A stretch of DNA of 64,000 nt from Craterostigma plantagineum (lineage: Eukaryota > Streptophyta > Magnoliopsida > Lamiales > Linderniaceae), in assembly GCA_027422505.1 (NCBI GenBank), contig JAPQWV010000028.1, positions 5,546,001 to 5,610,000 of the forward strand. Direction: 5' to 3'. A program made the position numbers and the translations under genes. This document shows, one piece after another, positions 32,126-44,358 of the stretch (position 1 is the first letter of the stretch; each line of letters begins with the position of its first letter). The notes under the pieces were generated by a model that saw only the letters and a program-made list of their open reading frames with translations, was not told the DNA's origin and did not search any database.

Positions 32126-32345
32126 GATATTCAGAGCCGTGGAGGGCTGTACGTGTTGTAGGTATGACCGAGTCCGACGTTGAGACATGTCGCGACTGAG
32201 CGGGCTGATGGCGGTGGCGGTGACTCAACAGACTTTTGAGGGAGGGCTGTACATGGATGAAGACATGTGAAGCGACAGGATATTTTGATATATTGGGCTA
32301 CGACCTTTGTAAAAGAATTGATGTTATAAACCGTACTCGTTTCTA
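32126..32345 (+). repeat. Gypsy LTR 3' fragment
   Basis: Matches 23060-23165 (GAGTCCGACG, GTCGCGACT, GGGCTGATGGCG, GACTTTTGAGGG). It probably continues the LTR broken at 30008. Confidence 0.6.
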
Positions 32346-32672
32346 ATATATTTATTTTGTTAAAAAGTTTTTTTCTTTAATATATATAATATTAAATTAT
32401 AATTTAAATAATAATAAAATAATATTAAATATAGATTAAATAATATTAAATTAATACAAATAATATATAAAACTATAATTTATATAATATTTGTAACGAA
32501 AATATAATTAAATTTATATATTATATTTAAAATATTAATTTTTTTAAAAAAAATTGAATCCCCGCGGGGAATCCGATCCCCGCGGGGATCCGGCGGGGAC
32601 GGGGACGGGGACAATTTTGTCCCCGAAAGCCTCGCGGGGCGGGGGCGGGGACCGCCCCGTTGCCATCCCTAG
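32346..32672. repeat. AT-rich stretch ending in a GC-rich, hAT-like repeat end
   Basis: 32346-32555 is nearly pure A/T. 32556-32670 is rich in CCCCGCGGGGAT words and ends TTGCCATCCCTA, the reverse of the TAGGGATGGCAA edge common in plant non-autonomous hAT elements. A second such end lies at 34204-34361. I could not find matching left ends. Confidence 0.5.
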
Positions 32673-32897
32673 TCGAAGTTCTTAAGAGCAGTTCGAAGAA
32701 CGCAATGGCTCTAATCTTCAAAATTCGCAGAAATTATTAGTTCGATTGGATAAAAACAAGCATAGATCAAATAGAAACACATAATCAAACATCAATAACA
32801 GCAATCCAAGTCGAATTGTGATGAATTAAATCCAATTTTGACGAAAAACAGTGCGCTCGAGAAAGAAAAAGATCAGTCGAAAATTCAGAATCAGTTG

Positions 32898-32982
32898 TTA
32901 GGTCCTACGATTAACAACTCTATGATCCTAGGCATGAATTCTAAGTAATTCGATGATAATGATTGACATTAAGATTCGATCG
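32898..32982 (-). repeat. LTR fragment of the element C family
   Basis: An 85-bp near copy of 9664-9750 (edge TGTTAGGTCC, then TATGATCCTAGGCATGAATT). It sits in the leader just beside the primer-binding site of another LTR, flanked on both sides by CAGAATCAG words. It may be a template switch or a small insertion. Confidence 0.7.
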
Positions 32983-33004
32983 AACACAGAATCAGAATCA
33001 GTGA

Positions 33005-33016
33005 GCTCTGATACCA
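33005..33016 (-). other. Primer-binding site, copia element D family
   Basis: The plus strand reads GCTCTGATACCA (TGGTATCAGAGC on the minus strand), two bases from the LTR edge at 33019. Confidence 0.88.
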
Positions 33017-33018
33017 AT

Positions 33019-33369
33019 TGTTAGGTCCTTTTTTTATCCACACAGATCGAATCGATTTATAATCTTTAGAAATTCAGATTTAAGATCGAAGATTACCTAG
33101 TTGAAAGCTTACGAGAGAAGAAACGTTGAAAGCAAGGGTTTGGCGCTAATTTTTCTCTCCAAAATTCTCGATTCTAATTTTTCGATCTGTAAAACCCTAC
33201 AAAGAGCACTCCTAATTTTCTTAGGAGTTCACTTATATATACCACCTCGTGGTATATTTACACAAGTAGTCCTACAAAATTACTAATTACAATTTAGCAC
33301 AAGACTACTAATTTGCATAGCAAAACTAAGACAACTATATTAATTGAATACAATTAAATAGTTTCAACA
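33019..33369 (-). repeat. 5' LTR (351 bp), copia element D family
   Basis: Minus strand: starts TGTTGAAACTATTTAATTG at 33369 and ends GGACCTAACA at 33019. TATA box TATATATAAG at about 33243-33234. Differs from 39277-39630 by only a handful of positions, so the two are close in age. The outer flank at 33370-33374 is TACTC. The body to its left is lost after about 350 bp. Confidence 0.88.
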
Positions 33370-33630
33370 TACTCCATCGGATAATATTCGACCATTCAAA
33401 GGAAAAAAAAAAACTCTCAACAAGACAGAAACAAACAGAATAAGTAAAAGAGGAAGCAAAGAAAACGACACCCAAAGAAAATAGCTTGAACATATGCTGG
33501 ACATAGTAGATTGATAAATCATGAACAAGAACCTGATTCTGTCACCATAATTATATTTGGTTTGGAATTAGGAATCTTATAAATCAATAAATGAATAATG
33601 GTTCCATGATACACATATAAATGTTTCATA

Positions 33631-34119
33631 TTATTCGAGATCAATAATAGCGAATGCCCTATATCGTCTAATCCTCATATGGCATTTCGAGAGCATATTC
33701 CTTACAATCTTCCACTTGCACTTAATGCCATGCGTGTTGAATCGAATTCCTATATTCTCAAGATGTCTATTCAGCACGGGCTGAGATAAATGTTTGGTGA
33801 ATGGACGGACCACGTTGTCCTCGGTCACAATCTTCTGGATGGCTATGTAGCCATTTTCAACGAACTCACGTAACACATGGTATTTTCTTTCTATGTGTTG
33901 GGGTTTACTGTGAGACCTTGGTTCCTTTTGTGCGACTGCACCACTATTGACGCACTACAATGGCGGTGGTTTTTTCGGCAATCGGAGCCACTTGAAGTTC
34001 TTCCAAGAACTTTCTCATCCAGCATATTCATTTGCTGCCTCGGAGGTGGCTATGTACTCAGCCTCGCAGGTGGAATCAGCAGTTGTGCTCTACTTGGAAC
34101 TCTTCAAAGATATGCTCCA
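33631..34119 (-). pseudogene. copia RNase H C-terminal fragment
   Basis: The minus strand reads AEYIATSEAANEYAG, then HIERKYHVLREFVENGYIAI and RPFTKHLSQPVLNRHLENIG, the end of a copia pol. At its 5' side it is cut by a piece of gypsy LTR (edge TGTGACGACCC near 34120). 33370-33630 would be its 3' untranslated part. It is a different lineage from element A. Confidence 0.8.
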
Positions 34120-34363
34120 CTGTGACGACCCTCGTTTACTATAAAGTTTGGCGGATTTCCTCAACGAAAGCTGCGGAAAGCCCATTTTACAATAATATAT
34201 ATATAGAAGGCGGGGCGGGGCGGGAACGGGGCGGGGATCCCTGCGGGGAAAAATCTTTCCCCGTCCCCGCCCCACGGGGATAAAAACTCGGGGATTCCCC
34301 ACCCCGTTCGGGGCGGATCCCCGCGGGGACGGGGAATCCCCGCCCCACTGCCATCCCTAACTC
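34120..34363. repeat. Gypsy LTR edge plus GC-rich hAT-like repeat
   Basis: 34120-34190 matches the first 75 bp of the solo LTR at 40777 (GGCGGATTTC, GCGGAAAGCCC). It then joins 34204-34361, a GCGGGGCGGGG / CCCCGCGGGG repeat ending TGCCATCCCTA. Nothing coding. Confidence 0.6.
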
Positions 34364-35766
34364 CGACCTAATTTCTCAAAAATTCGATTCGTGTTGCTGA
34401 TTTTGTTGCTCTATCGAGTGTTTCTAACGTCTCTGAGCTTATTTATGATCGATAGAATCAACTTTCTGCTATTTTTGAGGATCGATCGAATGTTTCTATT
34501 TTGCATTGTTCTTCGTGAAAATTCAAAAATCCGAATGATTTGGCTTTGATTTCGTTAAGATTGTTTGTTCTTGCTAAGTGTTTGATTTCGATCCATAACC
34601 CAGAGTAATTTCGAACAATTTTGTGTTTGGATCAAGCTTTTTCGTTTTTTGGCATCGACTCTGTTTGGTTCGGCTTCGTGTTTATTCTCTGTTCTTCATT
34701 GTGTTCTTCACCGATTCTGGTAAGAATCTTCGATCGAGAAACTATCCAAGCGATCAATCCTTCTTCGCTGAGCTGTTCGTCATTGTTCTTCGATCGAGAA
34801 ACTCATCGACGCAATTTTTTTTCTCGATCGAAATTCTTCTTCGACCATAGCTTCTTCGTCGCGTTCGACAGCGAGAAAAAAATATCTGTTTTGCAATCGA
34901 GAATTCGGGTCAACGCGAGAAACCTTGGTCAAGCTCGCAAATCTCGTTCGTGAAATCTTTTCAATCGAAAAACTGGAATTTTTATCGATCGTGAAACTCA
35001 TAATTTCATCTTCTTCACTCGTTATAGATAGATACACATATGCATACATAAAATTGCGTTCTAAGTCCCATCAATATTATTTTAGTCCCTGTAGTTACTG
35101 TTTGATCCCGAATAGATTTCAATTAAGTCCAGAAAGTTCTGATCTAGCCCTAAATTTTCAATTTAACCCCAGAACTTTCAATTTTATTCAATTTTCACTC
35201 TTTTACTTGATTTTACGATCGCAAAATTTTGTTTAGTTGCTTTTATAGGCTTGTCGTCGCAAAACTTATTTTTCGCCCGCAAAACTTTTTGCGATCGAAA
35301 AATTTGATTTTAAAGGTTTAACTATTAAAATCTCAAAACGACGACGTTTTATCAAATCGCAAAACTTTTACGATCGTAAATCTATACATAACTGTTTGAA
35401 ATTCAAAACTATTTTCTAGAAACAGTACCTTGTCGAAAAAATTTAACAATCGAAAACAGTGCTTCACGTATTCACTCGAAAAAACTTTTACTCGAAAATT
35501 GTTTTCGATCAAAAAGAGTTCCTTATATTGACATTAAAAAAAAAACTTAATAAATTTTTTTTCGAAAACAGTAACTGTTGGCACATTATAGAAAAAGCTT
35601 TTGGTAAATACTATTCAATTTTTAAATCAAACTTTATACACCAAAATCTTTTCGAAACTGAAATTTTAAAAGCCAAATATTTTAATCAGTATTAAAAAAA
35701 AATCCAAATCACAAAACACGTGAACGATCAAAATATCCAACCAACAAAAATTAAAAGAAAATTAAA
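34364..35766 (+). other. Non-coding leader or spacer with CGATCG-type words
   Basis: Contains many CGATCGAGAAAC, TTGCGATCGAAAA and TCGCAAAAC words, the same vocabulary as 16930-18370. It precedes the gag-like frame at 35767. No primer-binding site or LTR edge was found. Confidence 0.45.
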
Positions 35767-37560
35767 ATGGATCAAGATTTAATAGACTTCGAACAACAAT
35801 TAAAGTTAATTACAAAAATGCTAAGAAAACAGGTGTCAAAGACTAAGTCCTCATCCAATTCGGAGAACAAAGAAAAGAATTCTAGCCTTAAACCAAAGGA
35901 GAGCTACGACTTGATGGCCTATCACGAAGATAAATCAAACCATCTAGCTCTCATGGCTCGAGTTGAGGGTACCTCTGAAGCGAACTTGTCGAAGAAAACG
36001 AGCGATGAAGAGGAAGACACGTCTTCTCAGGAGGTAGTTATTCCTAACTCTACATTGTTTAACATGTTAGAATCCTTACAAACTAGGTATGCTAACATGA
36101 AAAATGAGCAGAAAAGTACAAAAGAGTTAGAAGAAAAATTATCTAAATCCGAGGAGAAAATAGCTAGTCTCGAATTGGAACTTAGAAGCTCTAATGCGAA
36201 AATAGATGAACTAACTAGGAGCTTGAAAATTAATTAGACTAAGACGCCACAATTAGAGACGCATAGCTCAAAAATTAAGGAATTAGAAGTCAGGCTAGAA
36301 AGTAACTACAAGTGTTTGGTTAGGAACCTGGATAAGAAAGCTAGCGTCAATTGTAGATTAACAAATGCCAACTCTAAGATCACTAGTCTAGAATCTCAAT
36401 TAGAAAATTCTAATGCTAAGATTGCTGAACTGACCAAGAGTTTAAATGCTTGTGAAATCGAAAAGAACACTGCTCAAGCTAACTATGCTTTCTTAGGTGA
36501 AGAACGTGGGAAGCTCTATTGTAAGATTAGAACTCTAGAAAATCTTTTTGCGATTTCTAAGACCAAGGAAGCACAATCTCTGAAAATTCTTCTTCCGTCG
36601 ATATACCTTCTATTCTTAAGAAAATAGAGGATTTAAATTCTACACTAGAAACAGAAAGAAAGAATTTTGAAGTAGAAAAGAATACACTTCTAACGGAGAT
36701 ATCTAGTCTCAAAGCTTCCTCGTCTTCAAAACATGATCAAGGAACGCAAATGGATGATCTCGTTCCTATCATCGACACGACTTCTACTAATTCTATGTCG
36801 ATTTTGACCAAAGTTGAAATTCAAAGTAAAAGTCCCGCACTTTCTATAGCGAAGGAACAAGTCCCATGGAAATGGGAGAACGGAAAAGCTCCACAACGTA
36901 ATCATGAAGATCAAAAGTCTTCCTCACCCGTTCCTAAAAAGAAAATCTTTCACGAAAATATTTCAAGTTCTAGTGCACAAACTTCATCGTGTGCTTCAAA
37001 TGATCCTACAAATTTTTCATTTTAAAAGCCTAAACTTGAAATAATTTTCGAAATTCTTATAATCATTATGTGAAAAATGTGCATTCTCCATGTAGGAAAT
37101 ATGATACATCTAGTTTACATGCTTATCATTCTATTTGCTCATATTCTTACATGAAGTATCCAGTCAAAGTTCGTTCCGAAAAGCATTTATTACGACTAGG
37201 TACCGAGAAGACCTTTAAAAGTACACATTCTAGGAGCACATATTCACATGCTAGAATTACTTATCCGTGTAAAATCAAGCAAAAATGGATTCCTAAGTCG
37301 GATATCAAGTCACAAAGTTCTAGTCAAATATGGACTCCTAAGACTACATCTTCGACCAACTTAGGCTCACAATCTAATTTTACACGATTTACGACTAACT
37401 CGTTTTCTGCTAATAAGGGAGGACCCATACGACAATGGGTACCAAAGTCCCGATAGTTTTGCAGATTTTCCTCATGTATGGTACTTCGATGATAGTTGCT
37501 CCACATACATGATCAAGGGCGAGCGGCAGAGCAACTACAAGAAATCCCTACCTAAGCGAC
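35767..37560 (+). pseudogene. copia gag C-part and protease remnant (element E)
   Basis: From the ATG at 35767 the frame gives a charged, coiled-coil-like protein (KELEEKLSKSEEKIASLELE) to a TAG at 36235. The coil resumes at 36316-36627 (SKITSLESQLENSNAKIAEL). 36750-37456 reads Ser/Lys-rich sequence ending QWVPKS. After a break, 37470-37540 reads WYFDDSCSTYMIKGE, an eroded version of the copia protease signature W-x-LDSGCSxHM. Integrase, RT and RNase H are absent. The gag N-terminal UBN2 domain is not seen. Confidence 0.7.
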
Positions 37561-39276
37561 AAACTCGGTGACAAGATTCCTTACTCATTTTTTCTAAAAG
37601 TGCTAAATTTTTAGGATGAGTCACTATTAATTTTCTTAGGGATTACAATTTGGTACATTATGCATCTGAGCTGAAATGTTAAGTGCCAAAATTTTTTTCA
37701 AAACATTTATCATGCATTTTACTCATATAGCAACAAAATTAAAAAAAAAAGAAAAAAACTCTTCATGCATTTTTTTCTTTCTTTTTATTCTCATGCATCT
37801 TCATTTTTTAAAACAAATAAAAAAAGAACATATATATTAATAAATAACAACAGAAATATATAAAAACACATACAGCGTTTTTTTTTCATGCATTTTTTTT
37901 AAAAAAAAATTAAACATAAACAACGAAAAAATGGGGAGTGACGATTACTAAATCTACTTTGATTTGTTCACAAAAATCTTTCCTTGATATATGATTGGTT
38001 ATTTGCTTAATATTGTCTGTCTAGTCGCATTCTTTTGTCTAAAGATCACTCGTTTGTTCCACTGGACAAAAAGCCACATCATATATGTGAGATTTTGAGC
38101 CTTATTATTTTTTCAGGAATTTATCCTTGAGTGAGTCACACATCAAATGATTGTCTTAACTTGTATTTCTTGGCCTCATACTCGCCTTGCATTAGATTGT
38201 TGGGAAATGATTAGGGCACGTAGGAAAATCCCTCACTTGGCCAAAATCAAACTATCATCCTTGAAATTATTCCTCTAGTCATCCCTTTTGAGCCTTCTCC
38301 GATATCCTTTTTTTTCATTTGTATCCCGATCAAGCCTTCAACCGTAATTCATAAATTTCGGAGGATTGCATAAACGAGAAAAGGAGGGGGAGAAAAAGGC
38401 GACGGAAGAAAAAGAAGAAAATGATGACAAAAGGAGGTGAAAACGCACACGAGGAATGCTCAACGCACAATAAATAGTCTAAAAGAACATGCCTTCCTAA
38501 TTATTGAAATCTTCTAGAAATCATAAGAAGAGGCCATGGATCTTGCTGTGAACTTCTCCTTCGATAATCTCGTATACTCGTCAGAACGGCTGGAAGAGGA
38601 GCACCACGAAGTGAACTTCTCCAACGATAATCTGGTCTTATATCGAGACGACGAGAAGAGGAGCACGGCCTTGGGTTTGAATTCCATAACTGTGAACTTC
38701 TCCAAATCGATAATCTTTGAAACCTCTCTAGGGATTAAAAGAAGAGGAGCACGGTATCAACCCGAGAACCAACAAGAAGAACTTCGCCTTAGATAATCTC
38801 TCAGCCTCGTAGAGAAACGGAGCTTCAGCTTGAGCAAGTGTAGAATAATATGAAAACGTTTAAGGATGGAAAAGAAAATACCAGTGAAGAGGACGACGAA
38901 GAAAAGGAAGAAGATCTTTAGTCCAGGATTCCTAAATATTTTCCTTCCCTTCTAAGTCAGAACCAAAATACTAAATCCCTAAGTCCCTTTGATTCCGAAT
39001 CGACGGTCTCTCGCCTCGGTGAAATGATTAAAAGCGCCTTGATAGCAGGTTAATTGATATAATTTTGCTTGTATTGACATGAGTGGTATATTAGTATATA
39101 AATCCCATGATAAAAATAATTGAGCGCTAGAGCGAACCTCGTGAAGTTTTAGAGCCCATTCATAATAGTTTTATTACTACTTTTGCATCGAACATATATC
39201 GACTTGTATTGTTATTTTTTTAAACGAAAGTTTCACTAAAAAAAATTAAATACTCAAAGGTAAAGAGTCGGATACT
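37561..39276 (+). other. Pol-env spacer of element E
   Basis: Very A/T-rich at 37740-37930. 38540-38770 holds about three 85-110 bp repeats of GTGAACTTCTCC ... GAGGAGCAC type. 39010-39185 is the inverse of 19330-19180, so this is the spacer that normally lies between pol and the env-position ORF. The last five bases are TACTC. Confidence 0.55.
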
Positions 39277-39630
39277 CTGTTAGGTCCCTTTTTTTATCCA
39301 ACACAGATCGAATCGATTGATAATCTTTAGAAATTCAGATTTAAGATCGAAGATTACCTAGTTGAAAGCTTACGAGAGAAGAAATGTTGAAAGCAAGGGT
39401 TTGGCGCTAATTTTTCTCTCCAAAATTCTCGATTCTAATTTTTCGATCTGTAAAACCCTACAAAGTGCACTCCTAATTTTCTTAGGAGTTCACTTATATA
39501 TACCACCTCGTGGTATATTTACACAAGTAGTCCTACAAAATTACTAATTACAATTTAGCACAAGACTACTAATTTGCATAGCAAGACTAAGACAACTATA
39601 TTAATTGAATACAATTAAATAGTTCCAACA
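39277..39630 (-). repeat. 3' LTR (354 bp) of copia element D
   Basis: Minus strand: starts TGTTGGAACTATTTAATTG at 39630 and ends GGACCTAACA at 39277. It is preceded by a polypurine tract (ACAAAGGGGGAGAT) on the right. Left flank is TACTC at 39272-39276. A near twin lies at 33019-33369. Confidence 0.88.
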
Positions 39631-40771
39631 ATCTCCCCCTTTGTATTCAATTTCCAATATAGCGCGGGTAGTCTTCGTCTTGCAAATGGAAAGACTCCTC
39701 GAGTCCTCGAAATCTCCTCTTTAGAATATCTTCAAGCTCACCCGGTCTTCTAGGCATCGGCTTTTACTTCGAATCTTCCTTTGAAGTTCTTCTCCTAAAT
39801 GCCGTAAGATGTACGAAGTATTCTTGCCGAATTTAGAAAGTCCGCATTCCATCTCTCCTGTTGAAAGCACACGAAACTCGAAACTCCCCCTATTTGGGTC
39901 AACCTTTTGTTGAGATCGGGGAGTCCGATGTGAGGTTTGGAGAGCTTGACACGGTTGGCAACTTCGGTCGTTGATGCAGTGGACACGGTTGGCAACTGCG
40001 GTCTCGATGCAGTGGACACAGTTGGCAACTTCGGTCCTTAATGATGCTTGAATCATGTGTCGTTCAGTCCTCGGTCCTTGCTTCTTCTTCCGGAAGCAAC
40101 GGGATTGTGAAAGTCGAGGAGAGGGCTTGGGGTTTAGCCATCTTCTCCGTTTCGCCAGATTCGTCTTCTCCGAATGGAAGTTGTCTGGTTCGGCCTCGAA
40201 GAAGCATCTCTAGTTCCAGAAGAAGGTAGGCCGCCTCTTTCTTTCGCTAAATCTTCGAGAGCAGAGTTAGAAGTGGTGGTTGGAAGATCTTCTTGAAAAG
40301 CGTCCACTTCACACACCTGAAATCATTAAAAAGCTCCCCCGAGGATTTAGTCGTTTAAAAAGATTCAAGGAGAATTCATGATTCTAAAGTACACTCTAAA
40401 AGCGTAAACATGAATTATAATAGTTAAAATTACTCCCCCTTAAATTCATATTACTCCCCCTCAATTCATGCTCATTGGAAACATATAACGGAGTAATTTC
40501 AAAGTAATAGAGTAATTTTTCATTCTCCCCCTTAATTCATGTTTTCGACTACTAAAAATCATGACTCCCCCTCAAGTAGTGCCCATATGATGTTTAACAA
40601 TTTCACAAAGATATACATATTCACCAAGATATGCATATGAGAATGTAACACATATGACACAACGAGTAGAAACGCATGTAATCATTTCAGCATATATGCA
40701 TGAACTCCTAAGCATGCATATGAAAATTTGCGTAACCATATAAGCAAGAAATATTTTGCTTTTAAACAAGT
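39631..40771 (-). pseudogene. Element D 3' region: polypurine motifs and env-ORF remnant
   Basis: Polypurine motifs (plus-strand CTCCCCC) lie at 39632, 40338, 40434, 40455, 40524 and 40564. 40316-40090 keeps scraps of the env-position ORF; CTTCTTCCGGAAGCAA at 40086 matches the ORF of element C at 14510. Most of that ORF is deleted. Confidence 0.55.
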
Positions 40772-40776
40772 CTGTG

Positions 40777-43700
40777 TGTGGCGACCCTGACTTTCTAATA
40801 CTAATTAGCGGCGGATTTCCGCAACGCAAGCCGCGGAAAGCCCGATTTACCAAAAACTTTTCCTAAAGTAAATATATTACGACGAGACGTAGCCTACATC
40901 GTCTTAATTATACAAAGGCCGAAACCCCAAAATATGTCCCTATCAAAACATATCCTAACATCGCTCCACAGGTCGTTATCCATGTACAGCCTTGCCCTCA
41001 AAAGACCCTGGAGTACCGCCGTCAGCCCGCCTTAGTCGTGACGTTTCTCAACGTCCGACTCTATCGTACCTACAACACATAAAACGTGGAATGAGCTTAT
41101 CAAGCTCAGTAAGTGGAAACCATGCAATGCACGTGTCTTAATACGCAAAGGCATCCGCGCCAATGCTTCCTAATCGTGTCATATAATTCGTGTCTTGAAA
41201 TTCATGTCTTGTATTCATGTCATGAAATTCGTGTCTTGTCTTATCTTGTAGTTCATGTCTTGTCTTATCTTGTAGTTCGTGTCTTGTCTTGTAGGGCCCT
41301 TGGCTTATCTTGCTATGCACCATCATGGAGCTCAAATACACTAGGGATAAAAATATATATAAATATGGACGATACTTCCACTGAGAGGCTAACCCTAAGG
41401 CGCCTTTGCAATCCTAATGTAGTTTATCGATCCCACGGACGCTCACACTGGTAGACTCACTCTGAGGTTGCTGACACCAATTATACCCTTAGTGCCGTTT
41501 GTTTCCTCAGGGTGCATCTTCCAGGTCGCAACTTTCCGCTACATGCATGCCCTTGCCTTGAGACATGTCATGTCATGTCTTGAAATCGGTGACATAAAAT
41601 CACCATGGTAGCATAGAAGAGCCATTAAATGCAAACGTTTATCGTTTTTAAGCAATCATACGTGACTTGTGCTCGTGTCTTGTAATTTCGTGTATGCACG
41701 TGATAATGCGTACGTGAATAATGCCGAAGTGCTTGTCATGCCACTTCATGCAATAATTAATTCATGTAAATAAATAAATCACATAAGATCTCACGTAAAG
41801 TCATAGAAGCATATAATCATGTCATTCAAGCACGTAACCATGTAATTCATGCACATATAATTTATGTGTTGTAGTTGGGATCTCCACTTACCTGGTATCC
41901 TTAGCTATTAGCTTATCGGTAAGTCGCTAATGTTCAAACCCTAAGTATGGAAACATATAAAATTAGGGTTTGTTAGTCTAATTTTTAATTTCACGAAATT
42001 GGCTTAATTTGAAAGCCCTAATTTTGACTTATAAATTTCGAAACCAATTTTGAAATGGACCTCGACATAGCTTGGACATAAATCTCGAGATGGTTATGAG
42101 GTGGATCTCGAGTGGAATTGCACAATGTTATTAATATAAATCTCGGTATGTAGATAAATCTCGAGCTCGACATAATTTTGGCATAAATCTCGATAGCACT
42201 TGAATATTAATCACGAGCTTGGATTAGCTGTAAATCTCGAACTTGGTTATGTATAAATCTCGACATGGACTTGGGACATAACATGAATCTCGAGCTTTGT
42301 TAAAGAATTTTTTGATAGGATCTCGATATGTATCTTAGAATGAATCTCGATATCAACATTGATCTCGACATTACACTAGAGATTTCGATGTTCATTGTAT
42401 GAATAAATCTCGACATGTGACATTGGATTTCGATACCACACCTCAAGATAGGTCTCGAGACTTATATATGTCGACATCATAAATAATTGTCGAGATTATA
42501 ATCTGAAAAATCCCACCTTCACTCGAGATTTTCGATCAAACCTATCCTTTCAAGAACAGTAGTCGTCACATAATCTTCAGAAACCCTAACACATAATATT
42601 TTCGTGCTTATAAAATTCTTAGAGCATGCTACTATTTGAATAAAAACATGAAATCTATTAAAAATTATACCTACCACAACTCAAGCTTCCCAAATCGTAA
42701 CTATAAAAATTCATTCTTAAAACCTTTCAAAATTAAATCTATACAAACCCTAAGTATAGACATATCCTTTTGTGTTAACAGGATACACGTGAAGATACAT
42801 ATAAAATACGTAGTTATGATAAGAATTATACCTCTTTCTTTAGCTCAAGTCTATCGAGTTCTTCGTTTTCCTCTTTTCTTCAATTTCGAAAGTTTATGTT
42901 GTGAGGTGTATTTCTTCTCATTTTCAGCCTTTCGTTAGTTTCTCTTTTATGTTATATACATATTATTCTTTCCTTATCCTGTAGATTGAGTGTTAAACTC
43001 AGCAAATGACATCACCTAATACTCATCTTATATAAATTATTAAACTAAATTTCCTTAGCTACTACGTTTTCAACTTAGTCACGAAAATTTCTTTATTCTA
43101 GTTATCCTTCTTTATTTTATTAAATCTTCTAACTAGTACTCTAATTTAATTCCCCAAATAATGAGCATAATTCTATTATTTACATGCTATATGATGTCGA
43201 AATTCTCTTCTTTCAAGGTTCTTGATGTTATTAATTAAGTAAACAACTTTCTCTTGAGAATCATAAATTTCGAGATTCAAGGATCTCGAGTTTCCTAGAT
43301 TTTATGATACAAAAATATCGAGACCCTAATGCATCAAAATCTCTATCTGGCCTTTTTCGGAATTTATCCCTACTAATTCATGTTCCCCAAAACGTGATAT
43401 TAATACTTAATATGTTAAATCAATTTTTCTAGGTTAGTATGCCATGTACTAGAAACCCTAAATTAATAACTAACCTAAATTCAATTAATTCGTTTACTTG
43501 GTTAGTAACCCTAATAGCACCCAATCTGAAATTACGTTGACACGTAAAATCATAAAACATGTCTCATGCAGTCACGTAAGTCACATAATATGTATGCATA
43601 TTTATTGGTGAAAGTTTGATTTCACATAGCTTAACTGAATTTAACTATGGTACCCGAAATAGAGAACAATCTATGTATTTATTTTCTTGTAGTCCAGAAC

Positions 43701-43787
43701 TCCTTATTTAATTTGTCTGGAAACACCGCAAATTAGGACGTCATGCCATTAATTATATTATGAATCCCGTATTTTACGGGTATTACA
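40777..43787 (-). repeat. Solo gypsy LTR, 3011 bp, with 5-bp target duplication
   Basis: Ends TGTGGCGACCC and GGGTATTACA on the plus strand; target duplication CTGTG at 40772-40776 and 43788-43792. On the minus strand it starts TGTAATACCCGTAAAATACGG. Shared landmarks with 10121-13334: ACAGGTCGTTATCCATG (40971), CTACAACACATAA (41070) and TTATGTGTTGTAGTTGG (41860). 41190-41290 has TCTTGTAGTTCATGTCTTG repeats; 42060-42520 has an ATCTCGA word array. It is inserted in copia element D. Confidence 0.88.
42060..42520 (-). repeat. ATCTCGA-type word array inside solo LTR
   Basis: About 25 occurrences of ATCTCGA, CTCGACAT or TCTCGAGAT-like words at 15-30 base spacing. Spacer text does not repeat. Same position class as the TTCGCGAA array in the other solo LTR. 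Confidence 0.75.
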
Positions 43788-43792
43788 CTGTG

Positions 43793-44125
43793 CCAATGCA
43801 TGTGCAAATGCATTTGAAATTCTGCGAAATCTTTCATGCATATGAAAAATGCAAAGTGAAAAATAATTGCAAAAATACAAGAAAAAATGCATGAAAAATA
43901 TAAAAACTATGCCAAGAAAAATAAAAGTAAAGAAAAATTTGAAACAACACTATACGATTTTTATATTTATTATTATTATTTATTATTTTCCCCCTTTTTT
44001 TTATTTTGTTTTGGGGTCAGATTACGTCACTTTGATCATGTCCACGCAAATATTTCACATGACACATAGAATAATAATTTGCCGTCAAGTCATATCGTCA
44101 AACTAAAGTACTAAGTTCATGGAAT
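43793..44125 (-). other. Remaining internal sequence of copia element D
   Basis: AT-rich; ends with GCCGTCAAGTCATATCGTC and the following 25 bases, homologous to 19111-19157 of element C. Both elements lose homology soon after this point. Confidence 0.55.
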
Positions 44126-44358
44126 ACGAGTGAAATTGCTGCTCTCTCGCACGAGTCAAACATCCGACTGAATCTAGCCATTACCTAGGTGGATGTAGTT
44201 TTGTACGCCATGGCAGAAACGAAATCTAGCTAGTCCCACTGGCCAGATTCCCAGAATATACGCGCTAAAAAAAGATTTCAATGGACAAAGTCTGATTATG
44301 TTTAATTAGTAAGCTTCATAACTACTGATGGGTATAACTAGAATATAAGGGTTGATTA
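44126..44358. other. Intergenic, nothing recognised
   Basis: No coding frame, repeat or structural RNA that I can support. Confidence 0.4.
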
